Source: Roseateles hydrophilus (GTDB lineage Bacteria; Pseudomonadota; Gammaproteobacteria; Burkholderiales; Burkholderiaceae_C). Taken from it: 64,000 nt of DNA. The stretch is from the NCBI RefSeq assembly GCF_026712245.1, contig NZ_JAPPUY010000001.1, forward strand, positions 1,178,001 through 1,242,000, in the 5' to 3' direction. Made by a program: the position numbers and the translations under genes. Every line of letters begins with the position of its first letter. Position 1 is the stretch's first letter. The notes beneath the pieces are model-generated. The model searched no databases and was not told the origin of the DNA. It saw nothing but the letters and a program-made list of their open reading frames with translations. Of this stretch, positions 8,960-21,615 are shown piece by piece.

Positions 8960-9610
8960 GAGGTCGCCTGGCGAATTCAATGCCGCGTCGGCGCCCCAAT
9001 CGCTGTAGCGAGCCTGCGGCCCCAGATAGCCCCACGCGGCCACCGCCGTAGCCATGCCCGCAGCGCGGCCCGCCATCACGTCACGTTCGTCGTCACCGAC
9101 GTAAAGGCAGTCTGTCACCGCCACACCCAGGCGCCGCGCGGCCTCCAGCAGTGGCGCAGGATGCGGCTTGGTATGCGGGGTGGTGTCGCCACCGACAACG
9201 ACCGTCGCGCCCAATTGCAGCGCGGTCGTCAGCGGCAGCGCAAAGCGCTCGGCCTTGTTCGTCACGATGCCCCACGCCAAGCCCGCGACACCAAGTCCAT
9301 GCAGCACCGCAGCAACGCCCGGGAACGCCTGCGTGGTGTCATACATCAAGCCCTCGTAGCAATCGAGGAACTCACGCTTGAAGTCCTCGTACGCGGGATG
9401 ACCGGGCGCGATGTCAAAGGCCTCACGCAACATGCCGCGCGCGCCAGAACCGCCGTGAGGTCGGAACTGCGCCAATGGCAGGGGTGGAAGACCGCGCGCC
9501 TGACGCATGGCATTGGCGGCACGCCCGAGATCTGGCGCACTGTCGACTAGCGTGCCGTCCAGGTCGAACAACACGCATCGCACATGCGCCCAGCACGGCG
9601 CAAGCGACAT
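8936..9610 (-). CDS. gph: Phosphoglycolate phosphatase, HAD family
   Basis: HAD-superfamily phosphatase that removes 2-phosphoglycolate, a product of DNA repair. 224 residues. Motif I is FDLDGTLVDS near residues 15-24, with motif II in WGIVTNK and motif III/IV in the KPHP and YVGDDERD segments. The ATG at 9610 overlaps the ubiG stop by one base (TGATG), marking an operon ubiG-gph. A GTG three bases earlier is possible. Some family members instead act on N-acetylmuramate-6-phosphate or other sugar phosphates. Confidence 0.88.
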   Translation of the reverse strand: MSLAPCWAHVRCVLFDLDGTLVDSAPDLGRAANAMRQARGLPPLPLAQFRPHGGSGARGMLREAFDIAPGHPAYEDFKREFLDCYEGLMYDTTQAFPGVAAVLHGLGVAGLAWGIVTNKAERFALPLTTALQLGATVVVGGDTTPHTKPHPAPLLEAARRLGVAVTDCLYVGDDERDVMAGRAAGMATAVAAWGYLGPQARYSDWGADAALNSPGDLLKLLGLA

Positions 9611-10314
9611 CACACCGGGCGCCGGCAGGCCACCAAGTAGTTGACGCCGGCGTCTGCACCCAGCGCATAACGCTGCGTCAAAGGGTTGTACGTCAGCCCA
9701 CGGGCGGCTTGCAGTTCCAGGCCGGCATCACGGCAGAACTGCGCCAGCTCCGACGGCTTCAGGAAGCGGGCGTACTCATGCGTGCCCCGGGGCAGCATGT
9801 TCAATACGTACTCCGCGCCGACGATGGCCAGAAGAAACGCCTTGGCGTTGCGGTTCAGCGTGGATAGAAACACCCAGCCGCCCGGCTTCACCAGTGCGGC
9901 ACAGGCGCGCACCACCGAGGCCGGATCGGGAACATGCTCCAGCATCTCCATGCAAGTCACGACATCAAAGCCTCCGGGCTGCTCGGCCGCCAGCGCCTCG
10001 ACGGCGATCTCGCGGTACTCCACCCCCTCGGTGCCAGCTTCCATCGCGTGCAACTCGGCCACACGCAGCGGCTTGGTCGACAGGTCGATGCCCAGCACCT
10101 GGGCGCCCGCCCGCGCCATGGAATCGCTGAGGATGCCACCGCCGCAACCCACGTCCACGACACGCTTGCCGGCGAGCGGGCACAGCGCCTGGATCCAGCC
10201 CAAGCGCAGCGGGTTGATCTGATGCAGCGGCTTGAAGTCGCTCTCGGGGTCCCACCAGTGATGGGCCAACTCGCCGAACTTGGCGAGCTCTTGAGGGTCG
10301 GCGTTGATCGTCAT
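9610..10314 (-). CDS. ubiG: Ubiquinone biosynthesis bifunctional O-methyltransferase
   Basis: SAM-dependent methyltransferase for both O-methylation steps of ubiquinone synthesis. 234 residues. The N-terminus [17 protein letters not shown] and SAM motif [16 protein letters not shown] are diagnostic, with LEHVPDP further on. ATG at 10314 was chosen; an upstream in-frame ATG at 10371 would start inside the ompA terminator. It is followed by gph with a one-base overlap. Confidence 0.95.
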   Translation of the reverse strand: MTINADPQELAKFGELAHHWWDPESDFKPLHQINPLRLGWIQALCPLAGKRVVDVGCGGGILSDSMARAGAQVLGIDLSTKPLRVAELHAMEAGTEGVEYREIAVEALAAEQPGGFDVVTCMEMLEHVPDPASVVRACAALVKPGGWVFLSTLNRNAKAFLLAIVGAEYVLNMLPRGTHEYARFLKPSELAQFCRDAGLELQAARGLTYNPLTQRYALGADAGVNYLVACRRPV

Positions 10315-10331
10315 GACAGGATCTGGAAATG

Positions 10332-10365
10332 AAAAAGCCCCGACGGGCGGGCCGTGCGGGGCTTT
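10332..10365 (-). terminator. Intrinsic terminator of the OmpA-family gene
   Basis: Stem AAAGCCCCG (10334-10342) / CGGGGCTTT (10357-10365) with a G+C-rich loop that can extend the stem. On the minus strand it is followed by five T. It lies 27 bases after the OmpA-family stop and just before ubiG. Confidence 0.85.
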
Positions 10366-10391
10366 GTGCAAAGCGCCCGAAGGCGCTGAGC

Positions 10392-11051
10392 TTACTTGTT
10401 GCGCGTACCGACGACTTCGATCTCGGTGCGGCGGTTCTTGGCGCGGCCGTCGGCGCTCTTGTTGTCCGCCACGGGCTGCTTCTCGCCCTTGCCTTCGGTG
10501 TAAACGCGGTTCGGCTCAACACCCTTGCTCACCAGGTAGGCCTTGACGGCTTCCGAGCGACGGATGGACAGCTTCTGGTTGTATTCATCGCTGCCGACGG
10601 AGTCGGTGTGACCCACGGCGATGATGACTTCCAGGTTGATGCCCTTGGTCTTACTGACCAGATCATCCAGCTTGGCGGTTGCGTCGGCCTTGAGCGTTGC
10701 CTTGTCGAAATCGAAGAACGCGTCAGCGGCGAACGTCACCTTCTCGCTCACGGGCGCCGGGGGCGGCGGGGGCACCGGCTTCGGAGGAGCGGGCGGGGCA
10801 ACCGGCGGCTGCGCGGGCGGTGCGGGCGGTGCGGGCGGCTTGACCGCAGGCTTGATTTCGCCGTCGCAGCCCTTGGCGGCCGTAGCGGGCGTCCAGAAGC
10901 CGTCGCGCCAGCAGTATTCGTTGGTGCCGTTCTTCCAAACGGTGCCGTCGGTCGCGCGCCAGTTGTCGATGGTCTGTGCCGATGCGCCCGATGCAGCAAC
11001 AGCGACCGCAGCCACCGCAAACAGCGACGCCACGCGATTCAATTTCTTCAT
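10392..11051 (-). CDS. OmpA-family outer membrane / peptidoglycan-binding protein
   Basis: 219 residues. Signal peptide 1-25 (cleavage ASA-Q), then a short domain with two cysteines, a long Pro/Ala linker (about 68-105), and a C-terminal OmpA peptidoglycan-binding domain ([38 protein letters not shown]). There is no room for an eight-strand barrel, so it resembles the short Burkholderiales OmpA-like proteins rather than true OmpA. ATG at 11051 was chosen because it starts the signal peptide MKKLNRV; earlier in-frame codons give no sensible N-terminus. It is transcribed alone and has its own terminator. Confidence 0.92.
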   Translation of the reverse strand: MKKLNRVASLFAVAAVAVAASGASAQTIDNWRATDGTVWKNGTNEYCWRDGFWTPATAAKGCDGEIKPAVKPPAPPAPPAQPPVAPPAPPKPVPPPPPAPVSEKVTFAADAFFDFDKATLKADATAKLDDLVSKTKGINLEVIIAVGHTDSVGSDEYNQKLSIRRSEAVKAYLVSKGVEPNRVYTEGKGEKQPVADNKSADGRAKNRRTEIEVVGTRNK

Positions 11052-11283
11052 GATTCTCCTCTCAAGGAATGCCGCAGTTGCCCTGCGAGAGTCAGTACTC
11101 GAACCTCTAACCTCAGGAAAAACTCTAGGGTTTCTCCTAGGGACTCGACGATTGTGCCATGTGGGCACCGAGACCGATGCATTGTGGCGGCCTACGTTCA
11201 TGGGCACGGTGACGATGTTGCGCTGCTGCTACAGGGTGGCGCGCCATTAGAATCCCCAGCTTTCACCTACCTTCCATGACGCC

Positions 11284-11299
11284 GCGCCCACCTGGGCGC
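11284..11299 (+). promoter_or_regulatory. Hairpin in the gyrA leader
   Basis: GCGCCC / GGGCGC stem with ACCT loop, 14 bases before the gyrA ATG. It lies within a 13-codon mini reading frame (ATG at 11276) whose stop overlaps the gyrA start codon. A role in gyrA translation is inference. Confidence 0.35.
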
Positions 11300-11313
11300 G
11301 CGCCACGCCGCGC

Positions 11314-13956
11314 ATGACCCAGTTCGCCAAGGAAACCCTGCCGATCAGCCTTGAGGAGGAGATGCGTCGCTCCTACCTCGATTACGCGATGAGCGTGATT
11401 GTGGGGCGGGCTCTGCCGGATGCACGAGACGGCCTGAAGCCGGTGCACCGTCGCGTGCTGTACGCGATGAACGAGATGGGCAACACCTACAACGCCAAGT
11501 ACCGCAAGTCGGCACAGGCGGTCGGTGAGACCATGGGTAAATATCACCCGCACGGCGACTCGGCGATTTACGACACCATCGTCCGCATGGCGCAGCCGTT
11601 CAGCCTGCGGCACATGCTGATCGACGGTCAGGGCAACTTCGGTTCCATCGACGGCGATAACGCCGCGGCGATGCGATACACCGAAATCCGCCTCGACAAA
11701 ATCGCCCACGAAATGCTGGCCGACATCGACAAGGAAACTGTCGATTTCGGACCCAATTACGACGGCAGCCATAAGGAACCACTCGTCCTGCCGACGCGTT
11801 TGCCAAATCTGCTGGTGAACGGCTCCGCCGGTATTGCCGTGGGTATGGCGACAAATATTCCGCCGCACAACCTGAACGAGGTCGTCGACGCCTGCCTGTT
11901 TGCACTGCGCAAGCCGGACTGCACGGTGGATGAACTGATGGAGATCATTCCGGCGCCCGACTTCCCCACCGCCGGCATCATCTACGGCCTGGCTGGCGTG
12001 CGCGACGGCTACCGCACGGGCCGCGGCCGCGTGGTAATGCGCGCCAAGGTGCACTTCGAGGACATCGACAAGGGCAACCGGCAGGCGATCATCGTTGATG
12101 AGATCCCCTACCAGGTCAACAAAAAGAGCCTGCTGGAGCGCATCGCCGAGCTGGTGCACGAGAAGAAGATCGAGGGCATCAGCCACATCCAGGACGAGTC
12201 CGACAAGTCAGGCATGCGCGTCGTCATCGAGCTCAAGCGCGGTGAAGTGCCCGAGGTGGTGCTGAACAACCTCTACAAGCAGACGCAGCTGCAGGACAGC
12301 TTCGGCATGAACATGGTCGCCCTCGTGGACGGCCAGCCCAAACTTTGCAATCTGCGGGACATGATCGTCGTGTTCCTGGAGCACCGCCGGGAGGTGGTGA
12401 CCCGTCGCACGATCTTCGAACTGCGCAAGGCACGCGAACGGGGCCACGTGCTGGAGGGCCTGGCCGTCGCGCTGGCCAACATCGACGAGTTCATCGAGAC
12501 CATCAAGACCTCGCCGACGCCGCCGGTTGCCAAGGCGGCCCTGATGAGCAAGAGCTGGGACTCGTCGCTGGTGCGCGAAATGCTGTCGCGCGCCGAAGGC
12601 GGCAGCGCCGCCTACCGCCCGGAAGGCCTGGAACCTGAGTTCGGCATGCAGGCGGACGGCTTGTACCGCCTGTCCGAAGCGCAGGCCGGCGAAATCCTGC
12701 AGATGCGCCTGCAACGCCTGACGGGCCTGGAGCAGGACAAGATCGTCGGCGAGTACAAGGACGTGATGGCCGAGATCGCCGACCTGCTCGACATCCTGGC
12801 CACGCCCTCGCGCGTGACGACCATCATCGGCGACGAGCTGACCCAGCTGAAGACCGAATTCGGCCAGACCAAGCTGGGCGCTCGCCGCTCGGTCATCGAG
12901 CACAACGCGCAGGAGCTCGGCACCGAGGACCTGATCACGCCCACGGACATGGTCGTGACACTTTCGCATACCGGCTACATCAAGAGCCAAGCCCTGAGCG
13001 AATACCGCTCACAACGCCGCGGCGGGCGCGGCAAGCAGGCCACGGCGACGAAGGATGACGACTGGATCGACCAGCTCTTCATCGCCAACACGCACGACTG
13101 GATCCTGTGCTTCTCCGACCGCGGCCGCGTCTACTGGCTCAAGGTGTGGGAAGTGCCGCAGGGCTCGCGCAACTCTCGTGGCAAGCCCATCGTCAACATG
13201 TTCCCGCTGCAGCAGGGCGAGAAGATCACCGTCGTGCTGCCGCTGACGGGCGAGTTCCGCAGCTTCCCTGAAGATCACTTCATCTTCATGGCCACCGCCA
13301 TGGGCACGGTCAAGAAGACCTCGCTGAAGGACTTCAGCAATCCGCGCAAGGCCGGCATCATCGCCGTCGACCTGGACGAGGGCGACCACCTGATCGGCGC
13401 GGCACTGACCGATGGCCACCACGACGTGATGCTGTTCAGCGACGGTGGCAAGGCGGTGCGCTTCGACGAAGACGATGTGCGCCCGATGGGCCGCACCGCC
13501 CGCGGCGTGCGCGGCATGATGCTCGAACCCGACCAGCGCCTGATCGCCATGCTGGTGGCCGAGGACGAATCGCAAAGCGTGCTGACCGCCACCGAAAACG
13601 GCTACGGCAAGCGCACGAGCATCGTCGAGTACACCCGCCACGGCCGCGGCACCAAGGGCATGATCGCCATCCAGCAAAGCGAGCGCAACGGCCGGGTGGT
13701 GGCCGCGACGCTGGTGCGTCCGGAAGACGAAATCATGCTGATCACCGACAAGGGCGTGCTGGTGCGCACCCGCGTCGCCGAGATCCGCGAACTGGGCCGC
13801 GCCACGCAAGGCGTGACGCTGATTGCACTGGACGACGGCGCCAAGCTGTCGGGCCTGCAGCGCATCGTCGAGAACGACGCCAATGAAGCCGACGCCGCCG
13901 CTGAAGGCAGCGAAGGCGCCGATACGACCGAAGCCCCGGACACCCCCAAGGACTGA
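11314..13956 (+). CDS. gyrA: DNA gyrase subunit A
   Basis: Breakage-reunion subunit of DNA gyrase. 880 residues, normal size. The winged-helix active site contains catalytic Tyr122 ([10 protein letters not shown]), and the quinolone-determining region has Ser83 and Asp87 ([10 protein letters not shown]), the sensitive-type residues. The C-terminal DNA-wrapping beta-pinwheel includes the GyrA box region ([10 protein letters not shown]), followed by an acidic tail. No clear ribosome binding site precedes the ATG. A DUF2059 gene follows after five bases, then serC, so this is probably the head of a long transcription unit. Confidence 0.98.
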   Translation: MTQFAKETLPISLEEEMRRSYLDYAMSVIVGRALPDARDGLKPVHRRVLYAMNEMGNTYNAKYRKSAQAVGETMGKYHPHGDSAIYDTIVRMAQPFSLRHMLIDGQGNFGSIDGDNAAAMRYTEIRLDKIAHEMLADIDKETVDFGPNYDGSHKEPLVLPTRLPNLLVNGSAGIAVGMATNIPPHNLNEVVDACLFALRKPDCTVDELMEIIPAPDFPTAGIIYGLAGVRDGYRTGRGRVVMRAKVHFEDIDKGNRQAIIVDEIPYQVNKKSLLERIAELVHEKKIEGISHIQDESDKSGMRVVIELKRGEVPEVVLNNLYKQTQLQDSFGMNMVALVDGQPKLCNLRDMIVVFLEHRREVVTRRTIFELRKARERGHVLEGLAVALANIDEFIETIKTSPTPPVAKAALMSKSWDSSLVREMLSRAEGGSAAYRPEGLEPEFGMQADGLYRLSEAQAGEILQMRLQRLTGLEQDKIVGEYKDVMAEIADLLDILATPSRVTTIIGDELTQLKTEFGQTKLGARRSVIEHNAQELGTEDLITPTDMVVTLSHTGYIKSQALSEYRSQRRGGRGKQATATKDDDWIDQLFIANTHDWILCFSDRGRVYWLKVWEVPQGSRNSRGKPIVNMFPLQQGEKITVVLPLTGEFRSFPEDHFIFMATAMGTVKKTSLKDFSNPRKAGIIAVDLDEGDHLIGAALTDGHHDVMLFSDGGKAVRFDEDDVRPMGRTARGVRGMMLEPDQRLIAMLVAEDESQSVLTATENGYGKRTSIVEYTRHGRGTKGMIAIQQSERNGRVVAATLVRPEDEIMLITDKGVLVRTRVAEIRELGRATQGVTLIALDDGAKLSGLQRIVENDANEADAAAEGSEGADTTEAPDTPKD

Positions 13957-13961
13957 CTGAC

Positions 13962-14543
13962 ATGACTTCTCGCAAGCTGGGCCTGGCCCTGGCACTCGCC
14001 CTGGCCGCCGGCTCCGCGCTGGCTCAACCTTCCGCGTCCAAGAAGGCGCTCATCGACAAGATCGTCGCACTGCAGCAGCAGGGGCTGGCAGACGGCTTGG
14101 CCGCCAACCTCGTGCAGGGGCCGCTGCCGCAACTGATGCAGGCCGGCCGCGCCGCGCTGCAGCAGGTGCCGGCTGAGAAGCGCGAAGCCACGGCCAAGGC
14201 CATGGATGCCGAGCTGAAGAAGTTCGTCGAAGAGAACGTGCCCTACCTGAAGGACAAGATCGTCAAGGCCGTGCCCAACACGGCTTCGGCGCTGCTGGAC
14301 GAACGCTTCAACGAGGACGAACTGAAGCAGATCCTGGCCTGGGCAGAATCACCGGTCAGCCAGAAGTTCGGCATGGCCAGCATGGAGCTTCAAAAAGCCA
14401 TTGCGCAAAAGGTCATGACCGAAGCCGGGCCGACACTGGAGGGCCGCCTCAAGACGCTGCAGGGCAACCTCGCCAAGCAACTGGGCTTGCAGCCGCCGGC
14501 CGCGCCCGCCAAGCCGCCTGCATCCGCACCGAAGAAGCCGTAA
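13962..14543 (+). CDS. DUF2059 domain periplasmic protein
   Basis: 193 residues. Signal peptide 1-21 (LALALALAAGSALAQ), a helical DUF2059-type domain in the middle (ERFNEDELKQILAWAESPVSQKF), and a Pro/Ala/Lys-rich tail. Function is unknown. It sits between gyrA and serC with tiny gaps (5 and 12 bases), as in other Burkholderiales, so it is co-transcribed with housekeeping genes. Confidence 0.85.
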   Translation: MTSRKLGLALALALAAGSALAQPSASKKALIDKIVALQQQGLADGLAANLVQGPLPQLMQAGRAALQQVPAEKREATAKAMDAELKKFVEENVPYLKDKIVKAVPNTASALLDERFNEDELKQILAWAESPVSQKFGMASMELQKAIAQKVMTEAGPTLEGRLKTLQGNLAKQLGLQPPAAPAKPPASAPKKP

Positions 14544-14555
14544 ACCTGCTCATCA

Positions 14556-15647
14556 ATGACCTCAGCGCGACCGTTCAATTTCTCCGCCGGCCCTGCGGTG
14601 CTGCCTGAACCGGTGCTGCACCGGGTGGCCGCCGAGATGCTGGATTGGCACGGCAGCGGCATGAGCGTCATGGAGATGAGCCACCGCGGCAAGGAGTTCG
14701 GCAGCATCCTCGAAGCCGCCGAGCGCGATCTGCGCGAACTGCTCGCGGTGCCAGCCAACTTCCGTGTGCTGTTCATGCAGGGCGGCGGCCTCGGCGAGAA
14801 CGCCATCGTGCCGCTGAACCTCAGCCGCGGCGGCAAGGTGGATGTCGTCGTCACCGGGTCGTGGTCGCGCAAGAGCGCGGCCGAAGCGCGCCGCTATGCG
14901 GACGTACAGATCGCCGCCGACATCGGCAGCGGCCACAAGATCCCGACCGACTGGGCGCTGCGTGACGACGCAGCCTACGTGCACGTCTGCACCAACGAGA
15001 CGATTGACGGCGTCGAGTTCCACGCAATGCCGGAGCTGCCGAACGGCGTGCCGCTGGTGGCGGACGTGTCGTCGCATGTGCTGTCGCGCCCCATCGACTG
15101 GCGCCGCGTCGGCCTGGCGTTCGGCGGTGCGCAGAAGAACATCGGGCCGGCCGGCTTGACGCTGGTGTTCGTGCGCGATGACCTGCTGGGCCGCGCGCTG
15201 GATATCTGCCCATCGGCCTTCAATTACGAAACCGTCGCGGCCAACCAGTCCATGTTCAACACGCCACCGACCTTCGCGATCTACGTCGCCGGCTTGGTGT
15301 TCCAGTGGATCAAGGGGCTGGAGTACGGCGGCAAGCAGGGCCTGGCCGCCATCGAGCAGCGCAACATCGACAAGGCCGCTCTGCTCTACGGCGCGCTGGA
15401 TGCGTCCGGCTTCTATGAAAACCGTGTCGACGCCAGCTGCCGTTCGCGCATGAACGTGCCCTTCTTTCTGAAGGACGACAAGCTCAACGAGGCCTTCCTT
15501 GCCGAAGCCAAGGCGGCCGGCCTGCTGCAACTCAAGGGCCACAAGTCGGTGGGCGGCATGCGTGCCTCGCTCTACAACGCGATGCCGCTGGAAGGCGTGC
15601 AGGCGCTGGTCGGCTTCATGAAGGACTTCGAGGCCCGCCATGGTTGA
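14556..15647 (+). CDS. serC: Phosphoserine aminotransferase
   Basis: PLP enzyme converting 3-phosphohydroxypyruvate and glutamate to phosphoserine; it also acts in pyridoxal phosphate synthesis. 363 residues. Starts with the family motif [15 protein letters not shown], with HRGKEF in the phosphate site; the PLP lysine is in [12 protein letters not shown], and the C-terminal region has [15 protein letters not shown]. The last eight bases overlap the pheA start. Confidence 0.97.
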   Translation: MTSARPFNFSAGPAVLPEPVLHRVAAEMLDWHGSGMSVMEMSHRGKEFGSILEAAERDLRELLAVPANFRVLFMQGGGLGENAIVPLNLSRGGKVDVVVTGSWSRKSAAEARRYADVQIAADIGSGHKIPTDWALRDDAAYVHVCTNETIDGVEFHAMPELPNGVPLVADVSSHVLSRPIDWRRVGLAFGGAQKNIGPAGLTLVFVRDDLLGRALDICPSAFNYETVAANQSMFNTPPTFAIYVAGLVFQWIKGLEYGGKQGLAAIEQRNIDKAALLYGALDASGFYENRVDASCRSRMNVPFFLKDDKLNEAFLAEAKAAGLLQLKGHKSVGGMRASLYNAMPLEGVQALVGFMKDFEARHG

Positions 15648-16737
15648 ACCCGTTGCCTCCCAGGCCCTGCTGGCGCTGCGCGACCAGATCGACGGTCTCG
15701 ACAAGCAACTACTCGCGCTGCTGAATCAGCGCGCCCGCGTCGCCGAGCAGGTGGGCGAGATCAAGCGCGCCGAAGGCACGCCGTTCTTCCGCCCCGACCG
15801 CGTCGCACAGGTCATCGACAAGATTCGCGCCGCCAACCCCGGCCCGCTCAAGGCGGAGCACGTGTCGGCCATCTGGCGCGAGATCATGTCCGCCTGCCTG
15901 GCGCTGGAGTCGCCACAACGGGTCGCCGTGCTGGGCCCCGTCGGCACCTTCTGCGAGCAGGCCGCCATCGAATATTTCGGCGGCGCCGCCGACATGACCT
16001 ACTGCGCCAACTTCGACGAGGTCTTCCACGCGACGGCGTCGGGCAGCGCACAGTTCGGCGTCGTCGGCGTCGAGAACATGACCGAGGGCGTCGTCACGCG
16101 CTCGCTGGACCTCTTCCTGCACACGCCCTGCCACGTCGTCGGCGAGGTCAGCCTGCTGATCCGCCACAACCTGATGCGCAAGGAGCCGTCCATGCACGGC
16201 ATCGAGGCCGTGCTGGCGCACCCGCAGGCGCTGGCCCAATGCCAGAACTGGCTGAACAAGCACCTGCCCGACGTCGAGCGCCGTGCGGTGTCCAGCAATG
16301 CCGAGGGCTCGCGGCTGGCCGCCACCAATCCGGCTTGGGCCGCGCTGGGCAGCGAGCGTGCATCCACGCTGTTCGGCCTGCACATCACAGCCCACGCCAT
16401 CCAGGACGAGGCCTACAACCGCACGCGGTTCGCCGTCATCTGCCTGCCGCAGACCATGGCGACGCCACCGGCCACCGGCCGCGACTGCACCAGCCTGGTG
16501 GTCTCCGTGCCCAACCGACCGGGCGCGATGCATGACCTGCTGGTGCCGCTGAAGACGCACGGCGTGTCCATGACCCGCCTGGAGTCGCGCCCGGCCCGCA
16601 CGGGCCAGTGGGACTACTACTTCTACATCGACCTGGACGGCCACCCCAGCCAGCCCAACGTCGCGGCCGCGCTGGCGGAACTGCGCGAGAACTGCGCCTT
16701 CTTCAAGATGTTGGGCGCCTACCCGGTGAAGAACTGA
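15640..16737 (+). CDS. pheA: Bifunctional chorismate mutase / prephenate dehydratase
   Basis: P-protein of phenylalanine synthesis. 365 residues. AroQ-type chorismate mutase occupies about 1-90 ([20 protein letters not shown]). The prephenate dehydratase domain covers about 95-275 ([12 protein letters not shown]; the catalytic threonine lies in a NRTRFAVI context). The ACT regulatory domain covers about 285-360 ([11 protein letters not shown], and [18 protein letters not shown] for phenylalanine binding). ATG overlaps the serC end; tyrA begins three bases after its stop. Confidence 0.97.
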   Translation: MVEPVASQALLALRDQIDGLDKQLLALLNQRARVAEQVGEIKRAEGTPFFRPDRVAQVIDKIRAANPGPLKAEHVSAIWREIMSACLALESPQRVAVLGPVGTFCEQAAIEYFGGAADMTYCANFDEVFHATASGSAQFGVVGVENMTEGVVTRSLDLFLHTPCHVVGEVSLLIRHNLMRKEPSMHGIEAVLAHPQALAQCQNWLNKHLPDVERRAVSSNAEGSRLAATNPAWAALGSERASTLFGLHITAHAIQDEAYNRTRFAVICLPQTMATPPATGRDCTSLVVSVPNRPGAMHDLLVPLKTHGVSMTRLESRPARTGQWDYYFYIDLDGHPSQPNVAAALAELRENCAFFKMLGAYPVKN

Positions 16738-16739
16738 CC

Positions 16740-17636
16740 ATGTTCAATCAGCTCGGCGTGATCGGATGCGGCCTGATGGGCGGCAGCTTTGCGCTGGCGA
16801 TGAAGAAGGCTGGCCTCGTCAAGCGCGTCATCGGCTACAGCAAATCGCCATCCACCACCGAGCAGGCCAAGCGAATGGGCGTCATCGACGTGGCCGCCGA
16901 GTCGGCCCTGCTGGCCGTGTCGGGGTCGGACATCGTGCTGATCGCGGTGCCGGTGTCCGCCACCGAGGCCACGCTGAAGGCCATCCGTCACCTCGTGAAC
17001 CCGGGCGTGCTGTTCATGGACGTCGGCTCGACGAAATGCGACGTCATCGAAGCCGCGCGGCGCGCGCTGGGCGAACGTGCCACCAGCTTCGTGCCCTGCC
17101 ACCCCATCGCCGGCAAGGAGTCGGGCGGCGTTCAGCACGCCGAAGGCACGCTGTACGAAGGTCGCCAGGTCATCCTGACGCCGCAGCCCTTCACCAATCC
17201 GCAGTTGGTGCAAAAGGCCACCGACGTGTGGTCGGCGCTCGGATGCACGGTGCTGAAGATGCGGCCACACAACCATGACGCCGCATTCGCCGCCGTCAGC
17301 CACCTGCCCCACCTGCTGGCCTTCGCCTACTTCCAGGCCATCGCCGAGCAGCCCGCCGCGCGCGACTACCTGAGCCTCGCCGGCCCAGGCTTCCGCGACT
17401 TCACACGCATCGCCGCCGGCGAGCCTGGCGTCTGGCGCGACATCCTGCTGGCCAACAAGCACGAGGTGCTGGCGCAGTCCAAGCGCTTCCGCACGATGCT
17501 GGACCAGCTCGAGGCCCTCATCGAAGCCGGCGACGCCGCCGCGCTTGAGGCCGCGCTGCGCCCGATCGCGGAAGGCCGTGCGGCCTGGAACCTGTCCTCT
17601 CCCGCTGTCCCTCCCGGCCGCACGACGGCTAAGTGA
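16740..17636 (+). CDS. tyrA: Prephenate dehydrogenase
   Basis: NAD(P)-dependent oxidative decarboxylation of prephenate (or arogenate) toward tyrosine. 298 residues. Rossmann motif [14 protein letters not shown] at the N-terminus; [14 protein letters not shown] and SHLPHLLAF carry conserved substrate-site residues. No chorismate mutase or ACT domain. ATG at 16740 shortly after the pheA stop was chosen over an upstream in-frame ATG within pheA. The stop overlaps the next gene's start (TGATG). Confidence 0.95.
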   Translation: MFNQLGVIGCGLMGGSFALAMKKAGLVKRVIGYSKSPSTTEQAKRMGVIDVAAESALLAVSGSDIVLIAVPVSATEATLKAIRHLVNPGVLFMDVGSTKCDVIEAARRALGERATSFVPCHPIAGKESGGVQHAEGTLYEGRQVILTPQPFTNPQLVQKATDVWSALGCTVLKMRPHNHDAAFAAVSHLPHLLAFAYFQAIAEQPAARDYLSLAGPGFRDFTRIAAGEPGVWRDILLANKHEVLAQSKRFRTMLDQLEALIEAGDAAALEAALRPIAEGRAAWNLSSPAVPPGRTTAK

Positions 17637-19636
17637 TGTTCAAGATCCCCTTCCTCGACCTGCCGCCGCTGCGCGGTGCCGCGGGCACGGTGCGCCTGCC
17701 CGGCTCCAAGAGCATTTCCAACCGCGTGCTGCTGCTGGCTGCGCTCAGTGAGGGCAGGACCGTCGTGCGCGACCTGCTCGCGTCTGACGACACCGCCGTC
17801 ATGCTGGAGTCTCTGCGCACGCTGGGCTGCGCCGTCTGGCGCGAGGGCGGCGATGTCGTCATCGACGGCCTGGGGGGTCAGCTGCGCGCCAAGGAGGCCA
17901 AGCTTTTCCTCGGCAACGCCGGCACGGCCATGCGCCCGCTGACGGCGGCGCTGTCGCTGCTGGCCGCCACGCAAGGCGGCAGTTTTGAGGTGTCGGGCGT
18001 GCCGCGCATGCACGAACGCCCCATCGGCGACCTCGTCGACGCGCTGCGCGGCCTGGGCTGCGAGATCGACGATCTCGGCAACGCCGGCTACCCACCGCTG
18101 CGGCTGCGCGGCCCGTCCACGCTGGCGCTGGACACGCCGGTGCGCGTGCGTGGCGACGTGTCCAGCCAGTTCCTGACGGCGCTGCTGCTGGCGCTGCCGC
18201 TGGTGGCCGAACGCGACATCCGCATCGAGGTCATCGGCGAGCTGATCTCCAAGCCCTACATCGAGATCACGCTGGCACTGCTGGCGCGCTTCGGCATTCA
18301 AGTGCGGCGCGAAGGCTGGGCCGCGTTCGTCATCCCGGCCGGCAGCCGCTACGTGTCGCCAGGCGAGGTGTTCGTCGAAGGCGATGCGTCCTCGGCGTCT
18401 TACTTCGTCGGCCTGGGCGCCATTGCCGCCACCGACGTGCCCATCCGCATCGAGGGCGTCGGCAGCGAATCGCTGCAGGGCGACGTGCGCTTCATCGAGG
18501 CCGCTGCCGCGATGGGCGCCGAGGTCAAGGCCGGCCCGAACTGGCTGGAGGTCAAGCGCGGCGCCTGGCCGCTCAAGGGCCTGACGCTGGACTGCAACCA
18601 CATCCCCGACGCGGCGATGACGCTGACCGTCATGGCGCTGTACGCCGACGGCCCGACGACGCTGACCAACATCGCCAGCTGGCGCGTGAAGGAAACCGAC
18701 CGCATCGCCGCGATGGCGACGGAGCTGCGCAAGCTGGGCGCGACGGTGGACGAAGGCCCGGACTGGATCCGCGTGCAGCCGCTGCAACGCTGGCAGGCCG
18801 CAGTCATTCACACCTACGACGACCACCGTGTCGCGATGTGCTTCTCGCTGGCCGCGTTCAACGGCCTGGTCACGACTGCCGCCAAGCCCGTCCGCATCCT
18901 GGAGCCGCATTGCGTCGCCAAGACCTTCCCGGACTACTTCGAGACGCTGTTCGGTGTCGTCAGCGTCGATGTTGCTGACGTGCCCGTCATCACCATCGAC
19001 GGCCCCACCGCCTCCGGCAAGGGCACGCTGGCTGACGAAACGGCCAAGCTGCTGGGCTTCAACGTGCTGGATTCCGGCGCGCTGTATCGCGTGACCGGCC
19101 TCGCCGCGCGCCGTGCGGGGCTGGACCTGGACGACGGTGACGCGGTCGCCGCCATCGTGCCGACGCTGCAGCTGCGCTTCGCCGACGGCCAAGTTTTCCT
19201 GGGCCAGGAAGACGTCAGCGCCCGGCTGCGCGCCGAGGCCACCGGCCTGCTGGCGTCGCAGGTGGCCGTGCACCCGCAGGTGAGACGTGCGCTGCACCAG
19301 CTGCAGCTGGACTTCCGCCGCCTGCCTGGCCTCGTCGCCGACGGCCGCGACATGGGCACCGCCATCTTCCCGGACGCTGCGCTCAAGGTCTTCCTGACCG
19401 CCAGCGCCGCCACGCGCGCCGAGCGCCGGTATAAGCAATTGATTTCCAAGGGAATTTCGGCTAATATCGAGGGCTTGCGCGCGGATTTGGAGGCGCGGGA
19501 CGAACGGGACAAAAACCGGTCGACCTCGCCGCTGGAGCCCGCGCAGGACGCGCAACTGCTGGACAACTCGGCGCTGACCATCGAAGCCTCGGTGGACCAG
19601 ATGCTGGCTTGGTGGCAGCAGCGCAGGCCCTTCTGA
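17636..19636 (+). CDS. aroA-cmk: Fused 3-phosphoshikimate 1-carboxyvinyltransferase / cytidylate kinase
   Basis: One continuous 666-residue frame joining two enzymes. Residues ~1-435 are EPSP synthase: PGSKSISNR, the glyphosate-site motif [13 protein letters not shown], and the ending with DDHRVAMCF. Residues ~448-666 are CMP kinase: the P-loop GPTASGKG starts at residue 456, followed by DSGALYR and DGRDMGT. There is no stop or frame change between them. The fusion is reported for some Burkholderiales, where separate aroA and cmk genes are adjacent in relatives. ATG at 17636 overlaps the tyrA stop; a GTG three bases earlier is the alternative. Confidence 0.95.
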   Translation: MFKIPFLDLPPLRGAAGTVRLPGSKSISNRVLLLAALSEGRTVVRDLLASDDTAVMLESLRTLGCAVWREGGDVVIDGLGGQLRAKEAKLFLGNAGTAMRPLTAALSLLAATQGGSFEVSGVPRMHERPIGDLVDALRGLGCEIDDLGNAGYPPLRLRGPSTLALDTPVRVRGDVSSQFLTALLLALPLVAERDIRIEVIGELISKPYIEITLALLARFGIQVRREGWAAFVIPAGSRYVSPGEVFVEGDASSASYFVGLGAIAATDVPIRIEGVGSESLQGDVRFIEAAAAMGAEVKAGPNWLEVKRGAWPLKGLTLDCNHIPDAAMTLTVMALYADGPTTLTNIASWRVKETDRIAAMATELRKLGATVDEGPDWIRVQPLQRWQAAVIHTYDDHRVAMCFSLAAFNGLVTTAAKPVRILEPHCVAKTFPDYFETLFGVVSVDVADVPVITIDGPTASGKGTLADETAKLLGFNVLDSGALYRVTGLAARRAGLDLDDGDAVAAIVPTLQLRFADGQVFLGQEDVSARLRAEATGLLASQVAVHPQVRRALHQLQLDFRRLPGLVADGRDMGTAIFPDAALKVFLTASAATRAERRYKQLISKGISANIEGLRADLEARDERDKNRSTSPLEPAQDAQLLDNSALTIEASVDQMLAWWQQRRPF

Positions 19637-19743
19637 ACTGAACCGCAGAAGGGCCGCGGCCCGCCGGCCAGCATCGGGCGCCCGCCCGCTTGTTATGAGC
19701 AACGCAAGGAACTCGTGGCCGGTGATGTCAACAACCTAACCCC

Positions 19744-19779
19744 GCAGGCTTGCCTGCAACGCGCGCCGTTCCACGGCGC
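19744..19779 (+). promoter_or_regulatory. Structured rpsA leader: two adjacent hairpins
   Basis: Hairpin 1 at 19744-19757 (GCAGGC-TT-GCCTGC) and hairpin 2 at 19763-19779 (GCGCCGT-TCC-ACGGCGC) end 16 bases before the rpsA ATG. No strong Shine-Dalgarno follows. This matches the known pattern in which S1 mRNA uses leader hairpins for efficient and autoregulated initiation; the role here is inferred. Confidence 0.5.
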
Positions 19780-19795
19780 ATCAGGATCAACCAAC

Positions 19796-21508
<1,713 letters not shown>

Positions 21509-21523
21509 GCTCTCGGTCGACCG

Positions 21524-21588
21524 CCCGGCCTGCATGCAGGCCGGGTATGCTCCCCACAGGCTCGCCGGCCTCGCCAGCGAGCCTGTTT
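21524..21588 (+). terminator. Double hairpin / intrinsic terminator after rpsA
   Basis: First a perfect 22-base palindromic hairpin at 21524-21545 (CCCGGCCTGCA arms), then CAGGCTCGC / GCGAGCCTG at 21557-21585 followed by TTT. This likely reduces read-through from rpsA into ihfB, which starts 28 bases later. Confidence 0.6.
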
Positions 21589-21615
21589 CAATTCTGATCC
21601 CTGCAAATCCCTGCC

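Noticed and set aside
17366-19702. A 778-codon antisense frame across tyrA and aroA-cmk
   Set aside because: Low-complexity shadow translation; the sense strand has intact enzymes with catalytic motifs.
19715-19795. An N-terminal extension of S1 from an upstream ATG
   Set aside because: The extra residues do not resemble S1 and the bases form leader hairpins.
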